A DNA stretch of 50,189 nucleotides from Bacillota bacterium (GCA_017634575.1 JAGBND010000039.1:1-50189), one strand, 5' to 3'; counted from the stretch's first letter, positions 34,188 to 42,565 are shown. A program made the numbers and translations. The notes: a model not told the origin generated them from the sequence alone.

Positions 34188-34931
34188 TTGCAGCGGGAAC
34201 TCATCCGGCATTTCAGCCGGCATCTTGAGAGAGAGATGGAGATGATGGTATACGGGTCAGGAGGAATTCCTTTTCTGGCTTTTCCGACCCAGAATTCGAA
34301 ATGCCGTAACTATGAAGAGTTCGGAATGATCCGGGAGCTCTCTGATTATCTGGACGAGGGCAAAATTCAGCTCTTCGTTGTGGATACAGTGGATGAGGAA
34401 AGCTGGTCCTTGCTGGAGGGCGACAAAGCCTCCCGCGCAAACCGGCAGGAGGCCTATTTTCAATATATTGTCGAAGAGGTGATTCCCCTTATCCGGCAGC
34501 GCAATGCCGAAGTGCCTGCGGTGACGGGATTCAGCATGGGAGCCAATCATGCCGTTATCACGTTCTTGAGGAGGCCGGATCTTTTTAGGGGTGTCATCGC
34601 TCTTTCCGGCGTATATGACTCCGATTATTTTTATCAGGGCTGGATGAATCCGGTGCTTTATGAAAGCTCTCCGGAGAGGTTCCTTCCGAATATGCCCGCA
34701 GATCATCCATACATTCGTCTTTATAATGAGCGGAAGATTATCCTCTGCTGCGGACAGGGCCCATGGGAAGAGGACGGGATCCGGACCATTAAAAACATGG
34801 ATCGCCTGTTCAAGGAAAAGGGAATCCATGCCTGGTGCGATCTGTGGGGATACGATGTGGCCCACGACTGGCCATGGTGGTATAAACAGATGCGGTATTT
34901 CCTGCCGTTTATCATTGAAGGGAGAGAATGA
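34188..34931 (+). CDS. alpha/beta-hydrolase, esterase family
   Basis: The TTG start is chosen because AAAGAGG is eight bases upstream and the promoter lies just before it. About 247 residues. The nucleophile elbow GFSMGANHA is near residue 125 and the C-terminal His is in YDVAHDWPWW. SGVYDSDYFYQG is typical of the esterase D-like group that sits beside ATP-grasp genes. No signal peptide, so cytosolic. The stop codon overlaps the start region of the ATP-grasp gene, indicating coupling. The substrate is unknown; an ester or amide made by the ATP-grasp enzyme is a reasonable guess. Confidence 0.82.
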   Translation: MQRELIRHFSRHLEREMEMMVYGSGGIPFLAFPTQNSKCRNYEEFGMIRELSDYLDEGKIQLFVVDTVDEESWSLLEGDKASRANRQEAYFQYIVEEVIPLIRQRNAEVPAVTGFSMGANHAVITFLRRPDLFRGVIALSGVYDSDYFYQGWMNPVLYESSPERFLPNMPADHPYIRLYNERKIILCCGQGPWEEDGIRTIKNMDRLFKEKGIHAWCDLWGYDVAHDWPWWYKQMRYFLPFIIEGRE

Positions 34932-34933
34932 GT

Positions 34934-36115
34934 ATGAACTTTATCTTTATTTCACCGAATTTTCCGCATACTTACTGGCAGTTCTGCGATCGGCTGCAAA
35001 GAAACGGGGTCAATGTACTGGGCATTGGGGATGCACCTTATGATATGTTGGAGGAGAATCTGAAACGCTCCCTGACGGAGTATTACCGGGTGGATTCTCT
35101 GGAAAATTATGATGAGGTTTATCGTGCGGTGGCGTTCTTTGCCTTCAAATATGGACGGATTGACTGGATCGAATCCATGAACGAATACTGGTTGGAGCAG
35201 GATGCCCGTCTGCGGACGGATTTTAATATCACCACCGGTATCCGGGAAGAGAGAATCCGTTTTATTAAAGAGAAGGCCTTGATGAAGCAGATTTACGAAG
35301 AGAATAGGATCCCCACTGCCCGGCAGCATCTTGTCAGCACCTTGCAGGAAGGAAAAGCTTTCGCTGAGAAAGTGGGTTTTCCGCTGATTGTGAAACCGAA
35401 TATCGGAGTCGGCGCGACGGATACCTGGAAAATTGAGGATATGGAAGAGCTGGAAACGTTTTATGCGGATCCTCCCGAAGTTCCTTATGTGATGGAGGAG
35501 TTCATCGAAGGTGAGATTTGCTCTTATGACGCGATTCTGGATTCGGTGTGTGAGCCTCTGTTTGAGAGTATGACCGTCTGGCCGCCGGTGATGGATATTG
35601 TCAACCGTGACCTGGATCTGATGTACTATACCTGCCCGAGAGTTCCGGAAAAATTGCGCGCTCTCGGCCGGCGAACGGTGAAAGCCTTTGGCGTCAGCCG
35701 CCGGTTTGTACATCTGGAGTTTTTCCGGCTGACGAAAGCCAAACCGGGCCTCGGCGAGGCGGGTGATTTCGCTGCGCTGGAGGTCAATATGCGTCCGGCC
35801 GGGGGATATACACCCGATATGATGGACTTCGCCCATTCTACGGATGTGTATCAGATCTATGCCGACATGGTGGTGCTGGACAGGCGGATGATGCCGGAAG
35901 CAGACGAGCACTTCTACTGTGTTTACGCAAGCCGAAAGGACGGCCATGTCTACCGGCATACCCATCAGGAAATCATGGAAAAATACGGGTCCGTCATGAT
36001 GATGCAGGAAGAAATGCCGCCTATGAACTGGCCGCAGATGGGCCGCTATATGTACACCGTCCGACTGAAAACCATGAAAGAAGTCCATGAATTTGTCCGC
36101 TTTGTGCAGGGATAA
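34934..36115 (+). CDS. ATP-grasp family ligase
   Basis: 393 residues from the ATG at 34934 (nine bases after GGGAG); an ATG two codons earlier is too close to the ribosome site. The ATP-grasp fold is clear: PLIVKPNIGVGATDTWKI (about 150), VMEEFIEGEICSYDAI (about 187) and the metal-binding ALEVNMRPAGGYTPDMMDF (about 282). Family knowledge: forms a carboxylate-amine or related bond with an acyl-phosphate intermediate. It resembles the CarB-like or D-alanine-ligase-like single-gene members with unknown product. Coupled to the esterase gene before it. Confidence 0.88.
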   Translation: MNFIFISPNFPHTYWQFCDRLQRNGVNVLGIGDAPYDMLEENLKRSLTEYYRVDSLENYDEVYRAVAFFAFKYGRIDWIESMNEYWLEQDARLRTDFNITTGIREERIRFIKEKALMKQIYEENRIPTARQHLVSTLQEGKAFAEKVGFPLIVKPNIGVGATDTWKIEDMEELETFYADPPEVPYVMEEFIEGEICSYDAILDSVCEPLFESMTVWPPVMDIVNRDLDLMYYTCPRVPEKLRALGRRTVKAFGVSRRFVHLEFFRLTKAKPGLGEAGDFAALEVNMRPAGGYTPDMMDFAHSTDVYQIYADMVVLDRRMMPEADEHFYCVYASRKDGHVYRHTHQEIMEKYGSVMMMQEEMPPMNWPQMGRYMYTVRLKTMKEVHEFVRFVQG

Positions 36116-36158
36116 AGCGTCTGTGATTAATCGATCACATTACATATCCATCCATAAA

Positions 36159-36270
36159 AACAGAGCCGCCGAAAGGTCTCTCTGCAGACGGCTTCCGCAG
36201 CATCCCAAGGATTATATTCCTGGATAGGATTGCGGCAGAGTCTGCAGAGAGGTCTTTCGGCGGCGACGAT
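36159..36270 (+). repeat. structured interspersed repeat, copy 4
   Basis: A 25-bp outer stem (36165-36189 with 36240-36264) beginning GCCGCCGAAAGGTC. It contains two changes that read as G-U and U-G wobble pairs in plus-strand RNA but as C-A mismatches in minus-strand RNA. The core GCAGACGGCTTCCGCA and CCTGGATAGGATTGCGGC matches copies 2 and 3. It is flanked by ATAAAAAC on the left and GATTTTTAT on the right, so it looks like a two-way terminator between the convergent ATP-grasp and htpG genes. Confidence 0.88.
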
Positions 36271-36284
36271 TTTTATACGTACTG

Positions 36285-38330
36285 TTATTCTGTCATCAGG
36301 CCGACGATCAGGTCGCTGATTTCGGAGGCGTTGGTAAGGCTGAGGCCGCTGACCAGTCTGGCCTGGGCGTACAGGATTTTGCTGTAGTTAGCCAGGCGGT
36401 CTTTATCGGTGACAAAGAGCTCCTTCAGCTTTTTGGCGATGGGATGGTTCATGTTGATTTCCAGCACCAGCTGGGCTTTGAACTGGCCTTCCTCCGCGCC
36501 GGGCATACGGCTTAAAGCTTTTTCCATGCTGACCGACAGCTCGCCTTCGCTGGAAAGAGCAGCGGGGTGATCCTTCAGCATGTTGGTAAAGCGCACTGCT
36601 GTTACCGGATCGCCGATGGTATCCTTCATGAAGGTGAACAGATCCTTGGACAGATCGTTTTCTTCCTTCAGAGATTCCTTCTCTTCTTCTGTGGACAGAT
36701 CGACATCGTCCTTGCAGACATTGGAGAAGGTTTTTTCGTTATAGGTGTTCAGGACCTGCAGTGCGAATTCGTCGATTTCTTCGGTCAGGTACAGAACTTC
36801 ATAACCCTTGGCGGTGACGGCTTCCACCTGAGGCAGCAGCGCGATCTGCTCCCTGGTCTCGCCGGGAGCATAGTAAATCTTATCCTGGCCTTCCTTCATC
36901 CGGCTGACATATTCCTTCAGGGTAGTGGAGGCAGGAATATAGTCCTTTTTGGAATCCGTCTCTTTGGCATCTTCGTTCTCAGCCTTGTCTTCGGCAGAAG
37001 CGGCAGGCTTTTCTGCCTTATAGCTGGTATCAAAGAGCAGCAGATCCTGCAGGGCATCCTTGTGCATGCCGTAGTTGGAGTAAACGCCATATTTCAGCTG
37101 GGTGCCGAAGGCCTTGAAGAACTTCTCGTAGGTTTCCCTGTCGTCCTCCAGCATTTTCTTCAGTTCCTGGGAAATCTTGCGCTCTACCGCCCTGGCAATA
37201 ATTTTCAGCTGGCGGTCGTGCTGCAGCATTTCACGGGAGATGTTCAGAGAAAGATCGGAGCTGTCTACCAGACCTTTGACAAAGCTGAAATAGTCAGGCA
37301 GCAGATCCTTGCACTTGTCCATGATCAGCACACCGCTGGAATAGAGCTGAAGACCCTTCTCATATTCACGGGTATAGTAATCATACGGCGCATGAGACGG
37401 GATGAAGAGCAGGGAAACAAAGTCGGAAGTACCTTCGGAATGCTGACGGATCACCTTCAGCGGCGCTTCGTAGTCGAAGAATTTTTCCCGGTAGAAGGTG
37501 TTGTAGTCTTCATCCGATACTTCGGACTGAGGCTTCTTCCACAGCGGCACCATGCTGTTCAGGGTTTCATCTTCTTTATAATCCTCATATTCAGGCTTGT
37601 CCTCGGGAGAATCCTCCTTTTTGCGGGAGCGGGTGACCTCCATGCGGATGGGGTAGCGGATATAATCGCTGTATTTGCGCACCAGCTCGCGGATCCGCCA
37701 CTCATCGAGGAATTCGCTGTATTTCTCGTCTTCTGTATCTTCCTTCAGCGTCAGGGTAATGGTGGTGCCGTTATCTGCCTTTTCACAGGGATCGATGTTG
37801 TAACCGTCGACGCCTTTGGAAGACCAGCGCCAGGCTTCATCCGAGCCATAGGCTTTGGATTCCACAACAATTTCAGAGCTTACCATAAAGGCGGAGTAGA
37901 AGCCGACACCGAACTGTCCGATAATATCGATGGGCTTTTCGGCTTTTTCAGGCTTGTTTTCACCCTCGGCGCCTTCGCCGGCCCCTGCCTCGGCTGACTC
38001 GGCACCGCTGCCCGCAGCCTGCTTGAAGTCCAGAGAACCGCTCTTGGCGATGGTTCCCAGGTTGTTTTCCAGCTCTTTTTCGGTCATGCCGATACCGTTG
38101 TCTTTGATCACAAGGGTGTGCTTTTCTTTATCCGGAATCAGACGGATTTCATAATCACCCCGTTTGAGGGTAACGCTCTCATCAGTCAGCGAACGGAAAT
38201 AAAGTTTATCGATGGCGTCGCTGGCATTGGAGATCAACTCACGAAGAAAGATTTCCTTATGGGTATAGATGGAGTTGATCATCATGTCCAAAAGCTTTTT
38301 GGACTCGGTCTTGAATTGCTTCTTTGCCAT
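36285..38330 (-). CDS. htpG: molecular chaperone HtpG (Hsp90)
   Basis: 681 residues from the ATG at 38330 behind CAGGAGG. The GHKL ATPase motifs are visible: ELISNASDAIDK, DNGIGMT and GQFGVGFYSAFMV. ATP-dependent cytosolic chaperone. Two Ala/Glu/Lys-rich insertions are unusual: about residues 111-135, between IAKSG and DIIGQFGVG near the ATP lid, and about 445-470 in the middle domain. No CIRCE element lies upstream, but there is a good SigA-type promoter. It converges on the ATP-grasp gene with structured repeat copy 4 between. Confidence 0.96.
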   Translation of the reverse strand: MAKKQFKTESKKLLDMMINSIYTHKEIFLRELISNASDAIDKLYFRSLTDESVTLKRGDYEIRLIPDKEKHTLVIKDNGIGMTEKELENNLGTIAKSGSLDFKQAAGSGAESAEAGAGEGAEGENKPEKAEKPIDIIGQFGVGFYSAFMVSSEIVVESKAYGSDEAWRWSSKGVDGYNIDPCEKADNGTTITLTLKEDTEDEKYSEFLDEWRIRELVRKYSDYIRYPIRMEVTRSRKKEDSPEDKPEYEDYKEDETLNSMVPLWKKPQSEVSDEDYNTFYREKFFDYEAPLKVIRQHSEGTSDFVSLLFIPSHAPYDYYTREYEKGLQLYSSGVLIMDKCKDLLPDYFSFVKGLVDSSDLSLNISREMLQHDRQLKIIARAVERKISQELKKMLEDDRETYEKFFKAFGTQLKYGVYSNYGMHKDALQDLLLFDTSYKAEKPAASAEDKAENEDAKETDSKKDYIPASTTLKEYVSRMKEGQDKIYYAPGETREQIALLPQVEAVTAKGYEVLYLTEEIDEFALQVLNTYNEKTFSNVCKDDVDLSTEEEKESLKEENDLSKDLFTFMKDTIGDPVTAVRFTNMLKDHPAALSSEGELSVSMEKALSRMPGAEEGQFKAQLVLEINMNHPIAKKLKELFVTDKDRLANYSKILYAQARLVSGLSLTNASEISDLIVGLMTE

Positions 38331-38449
38331 ATTTGCCTCCTGAATATATAAGTGAATCAATTTAATAAAGGATTCATAAAGCTGTACAAAAGCAGGGTAC
38401 AGAAACCTGTAATCCGATAAGAGAAGCCCTGTTTTTCCAGCAAAATACT

Positions 38450-38478
38450 ATTATAGGCTTATTTATCAGAAACTTCAA
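38450..38478 (-). promoter_or_regulatory. htpG promoter
   Basis: Read on minus: TTGAAG (38473-38478), 17 bp, TATAAT (38450-38455), about 115 bases before the ATG. The leader can form a weak hairpin (CAGGGTACAGAAACCTG); no HrcA-type CIRCE dyad is present. Confidence 0.75.
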
Positions 38479-38525
38479 GTATCAAAACGGCTGAAGTGTT
38501 AAGAAAGAATGAACTATTTGTAAAT

Positions 38526-38563
38526 TGAAAAAGACCCGTGAAACGCGCTGTTCACAGGTCTCT
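38526..38563 (-). terminator. terminator of the metal-resistance operon
   Basis: AGACCTGTGAA and TTCACGGGTCT (read on minus; 38551-38561 with 38532-38542) form a stem with one wobble, followed by TTTTTC. It lies 50 bp past the arsR-type gene. Confidence 0.82.
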
Positions 38564-38612
38564 TTGATGAAGCTGATGATTATACTGACGTATATCTGAC
38601 AGCGTCCAAACC

Positions 38613-38978
38613 CTATTCCTCCACATGCTCCAGACCCTGAGAAATAATGGTCCGGACATGGTCATCGGCCAGCGAGTAGAATACCTGCTTGCCTTCGCGG
38701 CGCGCTTTGACCAGCTGGGATTGTTTCAGGATGCGTAGCTGGTGGCTGATGGCGGACTGGGTCATGTTAAGAGCGCTGGCCAGATCACAGACGCAGACCT
38801 CTGCTTCGAAAAGCACAAACAGAATCCGGATCCGGGTAGAATCTCCGAAAATCTTAAACAGTTCGGCCAGGTCGTACAGCTCGTCCTCGGGAGGCAGCTG
38901 GTCGGACACGATCTTCAGCAAGGGCTCATGAATCTCGACCTGGTCGCAGCATTCGATGGGGGTAAAATCTTGTTTCAT
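38613..38978 (-). CDS. ArsR/SmtB family metal sensor, CadC-like
   Basis: 121 residues, ribosome site AGAGGAA. The winged helix is LASALNMTQSAISHQLRILKQSQLV. Metal-site candidates are the N-terminal ECC (residues 9-11) and EVCVCDL before the recognition helices, which match the alpha3N Cys4 site of CadC (Cd/Pb/Bi). The C-terminal DDHVRTIISQGLEHVEE matches the alpha5 Zn site, so it may sense both. Last gene of the operon HMA-ATPase-ArsR. It probably represses the operon at the dyad at 41405-41426. Confidence 0.9.
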   Translation of the reverse strand: MKQDFTPIECCDQVEIHEPLLKIVSDQLPPEDELYDLAELFKIFGDSTRIRILFVLFEAEVCVCDLASALNMTQSAISHQLRILKQSQLVKARREGKQVFYSLADDHVRTIISQGLEHVEE

Positions 38979-39000
38979 ACAGGGTTTCCTCTTTTGTTTG

Positions 39001-41058
39001 CTATGCCTTCAAGGCCCGGATGGCGTTCAATACTGCCAATACCATGACGCCTACATCGGCGAAAATGGCCAGCCACATATTGGCGATGCCCAGCGCGCCG
39101 AGCAGCAGGCAGAGCAGCTTGATGCCAATGGCAAAATAAATGTTTTCATAGACAATGCGCATGCATTTTCTGGACAGACGGATGGCGGAAGCAATCTTTA
39201 CTGGGTTATCGTCCATCAACACGACGTCCGCCGCTTCGATAGCGGCATCGGAGCCCAGGGCTCCCATGGCGATACCGATATCGGCCCGCGCCAGAACAGG
39301 GGCGTCGTTGATGCCGTCACCGACAAAAACCAGTGTATCAGAAGCTTTCTTCTGCTGCAAGCGTTTTTCTACCTCCAGTACCTTGTCCTGGGGGAGCAGT
39401 TCGCTTTTTACTTGGCTTACATGCAGAAGCGAAGCCACTTCCTCGGCCACTGCGCGGTTGTCACCGGTCAGCATGACGGTATCGGTAATCCCCATCTTAG
39501 ACAAGGCAGCTATCGCTTCTGGGGCGGTAGGCTTGATGACATCGGAAATGGTGATGGTTCCGGCATATTTTCCGTCAATGGCCACATAGACGACGGTTGA
39601 AGCCTTGGAGGTGGATTCCGCAGGCGGATCAATCTGCTTTAAACGAAGCAGCTTGGCATTGCCTACCAATACGGACAGGTTGTCTACCGTTGCTTCCACG
39701 CCGTGACCGGAAATTTCCTCTACCGCGCTGACACGGTTCTGATCCAGTGGGTTAGGAGAAACCTTTTCAGCACCCTCTGCGGCGTCTTTTTCCGCGGGCG
39801 AAGAAGAGAGCTTTTCAGCACCTCCCGCGGAGCCTTTTTTCGAGGACGCAGCAGATATCTCATCCGGTGAACCGGATATTTCCTTTATATAAGCCTCCTG
39901 CAGGCTGCGGCTGATGGGATGGCTGGAATGACATTCCGCCAGTGCAGCATATTCCAGCAGCTGGGCTTTGATCTCTTTCGGACTGCGTTCGGCGGCCCAG
40001 GTAAGAGCAGCATCCTCAGAAGGATCGATGTCTGTCACCTCAAAGGTTCCCCGGGTCATGGTACCTGTTTTATCAAAAACCACGGTTTTGGTTTTGGACA
40101 GCATTTCCAGATAGCTGGAGCCTTTGACAAGAATGCCCTGGCGGCTGGCTCCGCCGATGCCGGCGAAAAAGCTAAGGGGAATGGAAATCACCAGCGCGCA
40201 GGGGCAGCTGATAACCAGAAAGGTCAGCGCCCTGAAAATCCAGTCAGACCAGGCAGGAGTGGTTCCCATCAAAAGTCTGACCAAGGGAGGCAAAAGGGCA
40301 AGGGCCAGCGCACCATAGCAAACCGCAGGTGTGTAGACCCGGGCAAATTTGGTAATGAAATTCTCGGAACGGGACTTTTTCATACCGGAGTTTTCCACCA
40401 GATCCAGAATTTTGGAAGCGGTAGATTCATCGAACTCACAGGTGGTTTCGATATGCAAAAGACCAGACTGATTGATGCATCCGGAAATCACTGATGAACC
40501 CGGATGAACGGACCTGGGAAGGGACTCGCCGGTCAGGGCAGAGGTATCCAGTGACGAAACGCCTTCTGTAACAACGCCGTCAATGGGAACCTTCTCGCCA
40601 GGCTGCACGACGATCACGGTACCGATTTCTACTTCATCCGGATCCACCTTCACCAGCTGTCCATCCTCTTCGATATTGGCATAGTCGGGACGGATATCCA
40701 TCAGATCGCTGATGCTGCGCCGGCTTTTGCCGACGGCCACCGATTGGAACAGCTCGCCGATCTGGTAAAACAGCATTACGGCTACGCCTTCCACGTATTC
40801 GCCAAGCAAAATGGCGCCGATGGTGGCCACGGCCATCAGAAAGCATTCATCAAAAACCTGCTTATTGATAATGCCCTTCACTGCCTTGAGCAGAATATCA
40901 TATCCCACGATCAGGTAGGGAATCAGAAAGACCCCGAACCGCACATACGGAGCGATCTTTTTCGGAAGCAGCCGGTCAAAGGGAATCAGTACAAAGATTA
41001 GCATAAAGACTGCTGCGAGCAGAATTCGCAGCAGCATTTTTTTCTGTTTGGCTGTCAT
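39001..41058 (-). CDS. heavy-metal P1B-type ATPase (Zn/Cd/Pb exporter)
   Basis: 685 residues, about eight membrane helices. The metal-binding CPC is in SCPCALVIS, phosphorylation Asp in DKTGTMT, and the hinge GDGINDAP is near the C-terminus. The CPC type with a CadC-like regulator points to Zn2+/Cd2+/Pb2+ efflux (CadA/ZntA). There is no N-terminal HMA domain; the stand-alone HMA protein encoded immediately upstream (four-base overlap) supplies it. Between the HP motif (SSHPIS) and VEEISGHGVEA there is an insert of about 45 residues rich in Ser, Ala, Glu and Lys that is not usual in the family. Confidence 0.93.
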   Translation of the reverse strand: MTAKQKKMLLRILLAAVFMLIFVLIPFDRLLPKKIAPYVRFGVFLIPYLIVGYDILLKAVKGIINKQVFDECFLMAVATIGAILLGEYVEGVAVMLFYQIGELFQSVAVGKSRRSISDLMDIRPDYANIEEDGQLVKVDPDEVEIGTVIVVQPGEKVPIDGVVTEGVSSLDTSALTGESLPRSVHPGSSVISGCINQSGLLHIETTCEFDESTASKILDLVENSGMKKSRSENFITKFARVYTPAVCYGALALALLPPLVRLLMGTTPAWSDWIFRALTFLVISCPCALVISIPLSFFAGIGGASRQGILVKGSSYLEMLSKTKTVVFDKTGTMTRGTFEVTDIDPSEDAALTWAAERSPKEIKAQLLEYAALAECHSSHPISRSLQEAYIKEISGSPDEISAASSKKGSAGGAEKLSSSPAEKDAAEGAEKVSPNPLDQNRVSAVEEISGHGVEATVDNLSVLVGNAKLLRLKQIDPPAESTSKASTVVYVAIDGKYAGTITISDVIKPTAPEAIAALSKMGITDTVMLTGDNRAVAEEVASLLHVSQVKSELLPQDKVLEVEKRLQQKKASDTLVFVGDGINDAPVLARADIGIAMGALGSDAAIEAADVVLMDDNPVKIASAIRLSRKCMRIVYENIYFAIGIKLLCLLLGALGIANMWLAIFADVGVMVLAVLNAIRALKA

Positions 41059-41273
41059 AGGAAAATCTCACAGTCGCTTTCTACTTTTTTACAATTCTTC
41101 AGAACATCCTGCATGACAACGGCAGGATCTGCGCCTTCTTCAAATTCGACTTTCATTTTCAGGGTCATAAAATTGACAACAGCATCTTTTACGCCGGCAG
41201 TTTCCTGAGCGGCTTTTTCCATCTTGGATGCGCAGTTGGCACAGTCAACATCAATTTTGTAGGTTTTTTTCAT
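41055..41273 (-). CDS. stand-alone heavy-metal-associated (HMA) domain protein
   Basis: 72 residues forming one ferredoxin-like HMA domain. The metal loop is VDCANCASK (CxxC with Asp before it, where copper chaperones have Met), which suits Zn/Cd/Pb. AGVKDAVVNFMTLKMKVEF completes the fold. The stop overlaps the ATPase start (ATGA). It probably hands metal to the ATPase or regulates it, as a split form of the usual fused N-terminal domain. Confidence 0.92.
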   Translation of the reverse strand: MKKTYKIDVDCANCASKMEKAAQETAGVKDAVVNFMTLKMKVEFEEGADPAVVMQDVLKNCKKVESDCEIFL

Positions 41274-41404
41274 GGCTCTCTCCTGTTGGGATAATTGAAA
41301 TGAGAAGGTTTTGCGCTCACCCCGACATTTTTTAAGACCAATAGCAGCAGATCATCCTGACCTGGGCCGTTGGGAGGGCGTTTTGCAAACTTTCGAATCC
41401 TGAA

Positions 41405-41462
41405 CATATGAACGATTGTTCATATGATGGCTTTATTATAGCATACAGATTCTACCTGTCAA
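41405..41462 (-). promoter_or_regulatory. metal-operon promoter and ArsR-type operator
   Basis: Read on minus: TTGACA (41457-41462), 16 bp, TATAAT (41435-41440). Just downstream lies a perfect dyad CATATGAAC-GATT-GTTCATATG (41405-41426), the form bound by SmtB/CadC/CzrA repressors, over the expected transcription start. This fits metal-induced derepression by the ArsR protein of the operon. Confidence 0.88.
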
Positions 41463-41480
41463 GGGCTTGAAGATATTTTT
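41441..41480. repeat. left direct repeat of the AT-rich islet
   Basis: 40 bp, matching 42654-42693 at 34 of 40 positions, including an unbroken TGTCAAGGGCTTG and AGATATTTTT. It contains the -35 box of the metal operon. Confidence 0.75.
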
Positions 41481-41749
41481 TTGATATACGCTTTCTGATA
41501 TAAGTACGTTACTCATAATCCTATTGTATCGATACTTATGTACTTTAACTTGATTAATTCATTATAATGTGCTAATATGTTCATAAGGAATACATATCTA
41601 TCGCCCATATAACGGTCACTCTTGACTCTTCAAACAACTATGTTTGGGAAATATTATAAGAGAGCGATGTGATATAACTTAAAGTGATTTGCTTTTGCTC
41701 GTTTTAATTCATATCTTTCAAACACCTATGATGTATATGGAGAACATAT

Positions 41750-42214
41750 ATGAGGCATGCGAGATCACGTAATCGGATAGCTTTTAGTTGCATCCTATTT
41801 ATTATGATTATTGTATTGCTAAGAGCATTTTTATTGCCATATTTTAAAATGCTCAAGGAAAAACTATTAATTAATACATTGTTTGGTTCCGTTGTTTTTC
41901 CAACGATTACGGAGGCTATGATCTTTTTAGCCAGTGGAGTATTGTTGACATCTTTTTTTTCTCGGTGGTTACATTGTAATCTTAAAAACGGATTATTAAT
42001 CCGAAGTGCTGGTATAATAATTCTTGTCCCCGCACTAATGGTGGAGGCGGAATATATTATATGGTCTTTATTCTCAGTTAACATTGTATTAATTACAGTG
42101 ATAGTTTTGAATCGATGGGTATGGATTCTATTTTTCTGGTGTTTTCCATTCATCTCAGGTATTATGTTGGGTTTACCAATTAACCAGAACTCAGTTAATC
42201 ATGAAAATACTTAA
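41750..42214 (+). CDS. small hydrophobic membrane protein in AT-rich islet
   Basis: 154 residues, ATG with GGAG eight bases upstream. There are four hydrophobic stretches at about residues 10-28, 42-70, 85-105 and 108-140, with charged loops between. I do not recognise a family. Codon use is AT-rich (ATA, TTA and AAT frequent), unlike the neighbours, and the islet lies between direct repeats, so it is probably acquired. It could be an immunity or accessory membrane protein to the broken secreted-protein gene that follows, but this is only positional. Confidence 0.55.
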   Translation: MRHARSRNRIAFSCILFIMIIVLLRAFLLPYFKMLKEKLLINTLFGSVVFPTITEAMIFLASGVLLTSFFSRWLHCNLKNGLLIRSAGIIILVPALMVEAEYIIWSLFSVNIVLITVIVLNRWVWILFFWCFPFISGIMLGLPINQNSVNHENT

Positions 42215-42237
42215 AGACTTAGGAAGGAGTATGTCAA

Positions 42238-42499
42238 TTGAAGAGAGTATTATGTTGGATAATATTATTCGACCAAAAATGCTCATAATGAAACAGGTTA
42301 TCTGTTATCTTCTGTTTCTGGAAGCTGGCAAATAGTTGATTCATCTGTTTCTATTACAAGTAGAGAAGTAATATATGCTTGTACAGGAATAACTCTGACA
42401 GACACAGGTTTTGGTACTAATTACAGTCAATATTCTACAAGGTATCCATATACAAATTCCTTTTCTTATTCATCAGGTTTTTCGGTAAGTGATCATTGA
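42238..42499 (+). pseudogene. broken small secreted-protein gene
   Basis: GGAAGGAG at 42222-42229 precedes a TTG at 42238. It opens a signal-like KRVLCWIILF segment that hits a stop after about 16 codons. In another frame, 42263-42499 is open without a start and encodes a coherent secreted-type sequence (HNETGYLLSSVSGSWQIVDS to YSSGFSVSDH), rich in Ser, Thr, Tyr and Gly, with a single Cys. I read this as one gene broken by frameshift or deletion. A terminator follows the stop. The family is not recognised. Confidence 0.5.
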
Positions 42500-42511
42500 A
42501 AATAATTAACA

Positions 42512-42565
42512 AGGCATTGACTCATAACAGCAAAAATAGCTGAATAGAGGCAATGCCTCTTTTTT
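42512..42565 (+). terminator. terminator after the broken islet gene
   Basis: AGGCATTG (42512-42519) pairs with CAATGCCT (42551-42558), followed by TTTTTT, with an inner CAGC/GCTG stem. Confidence 0.8.

Noticed and set aside
1547-36270. The four structured repeats as a dispersed CRISPR or IS end pair
   Set aside because: Spacing is irregular, there are no spacers or cas genes, and copies 2 and 3 enclose only 68 bp, so they do not bound a transposon.
36567-37997. A 476-codon plus-strand frame opposite htpG
   Set aside because: Antisense to a highly conserved gene; hydrophobic by complement only.
38331-38450. A CIRCE heat-shock operator before htpG
   Set aside because: No TTAGCACTC-N9-GAGTGCTAA dyad is present.
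42231-42333. A 33-codon frame starting at the ATG at 42231
   Set aside because: It has a good ribosome site but the product has no features; I treat it as part of the broken secreted-protein gene.
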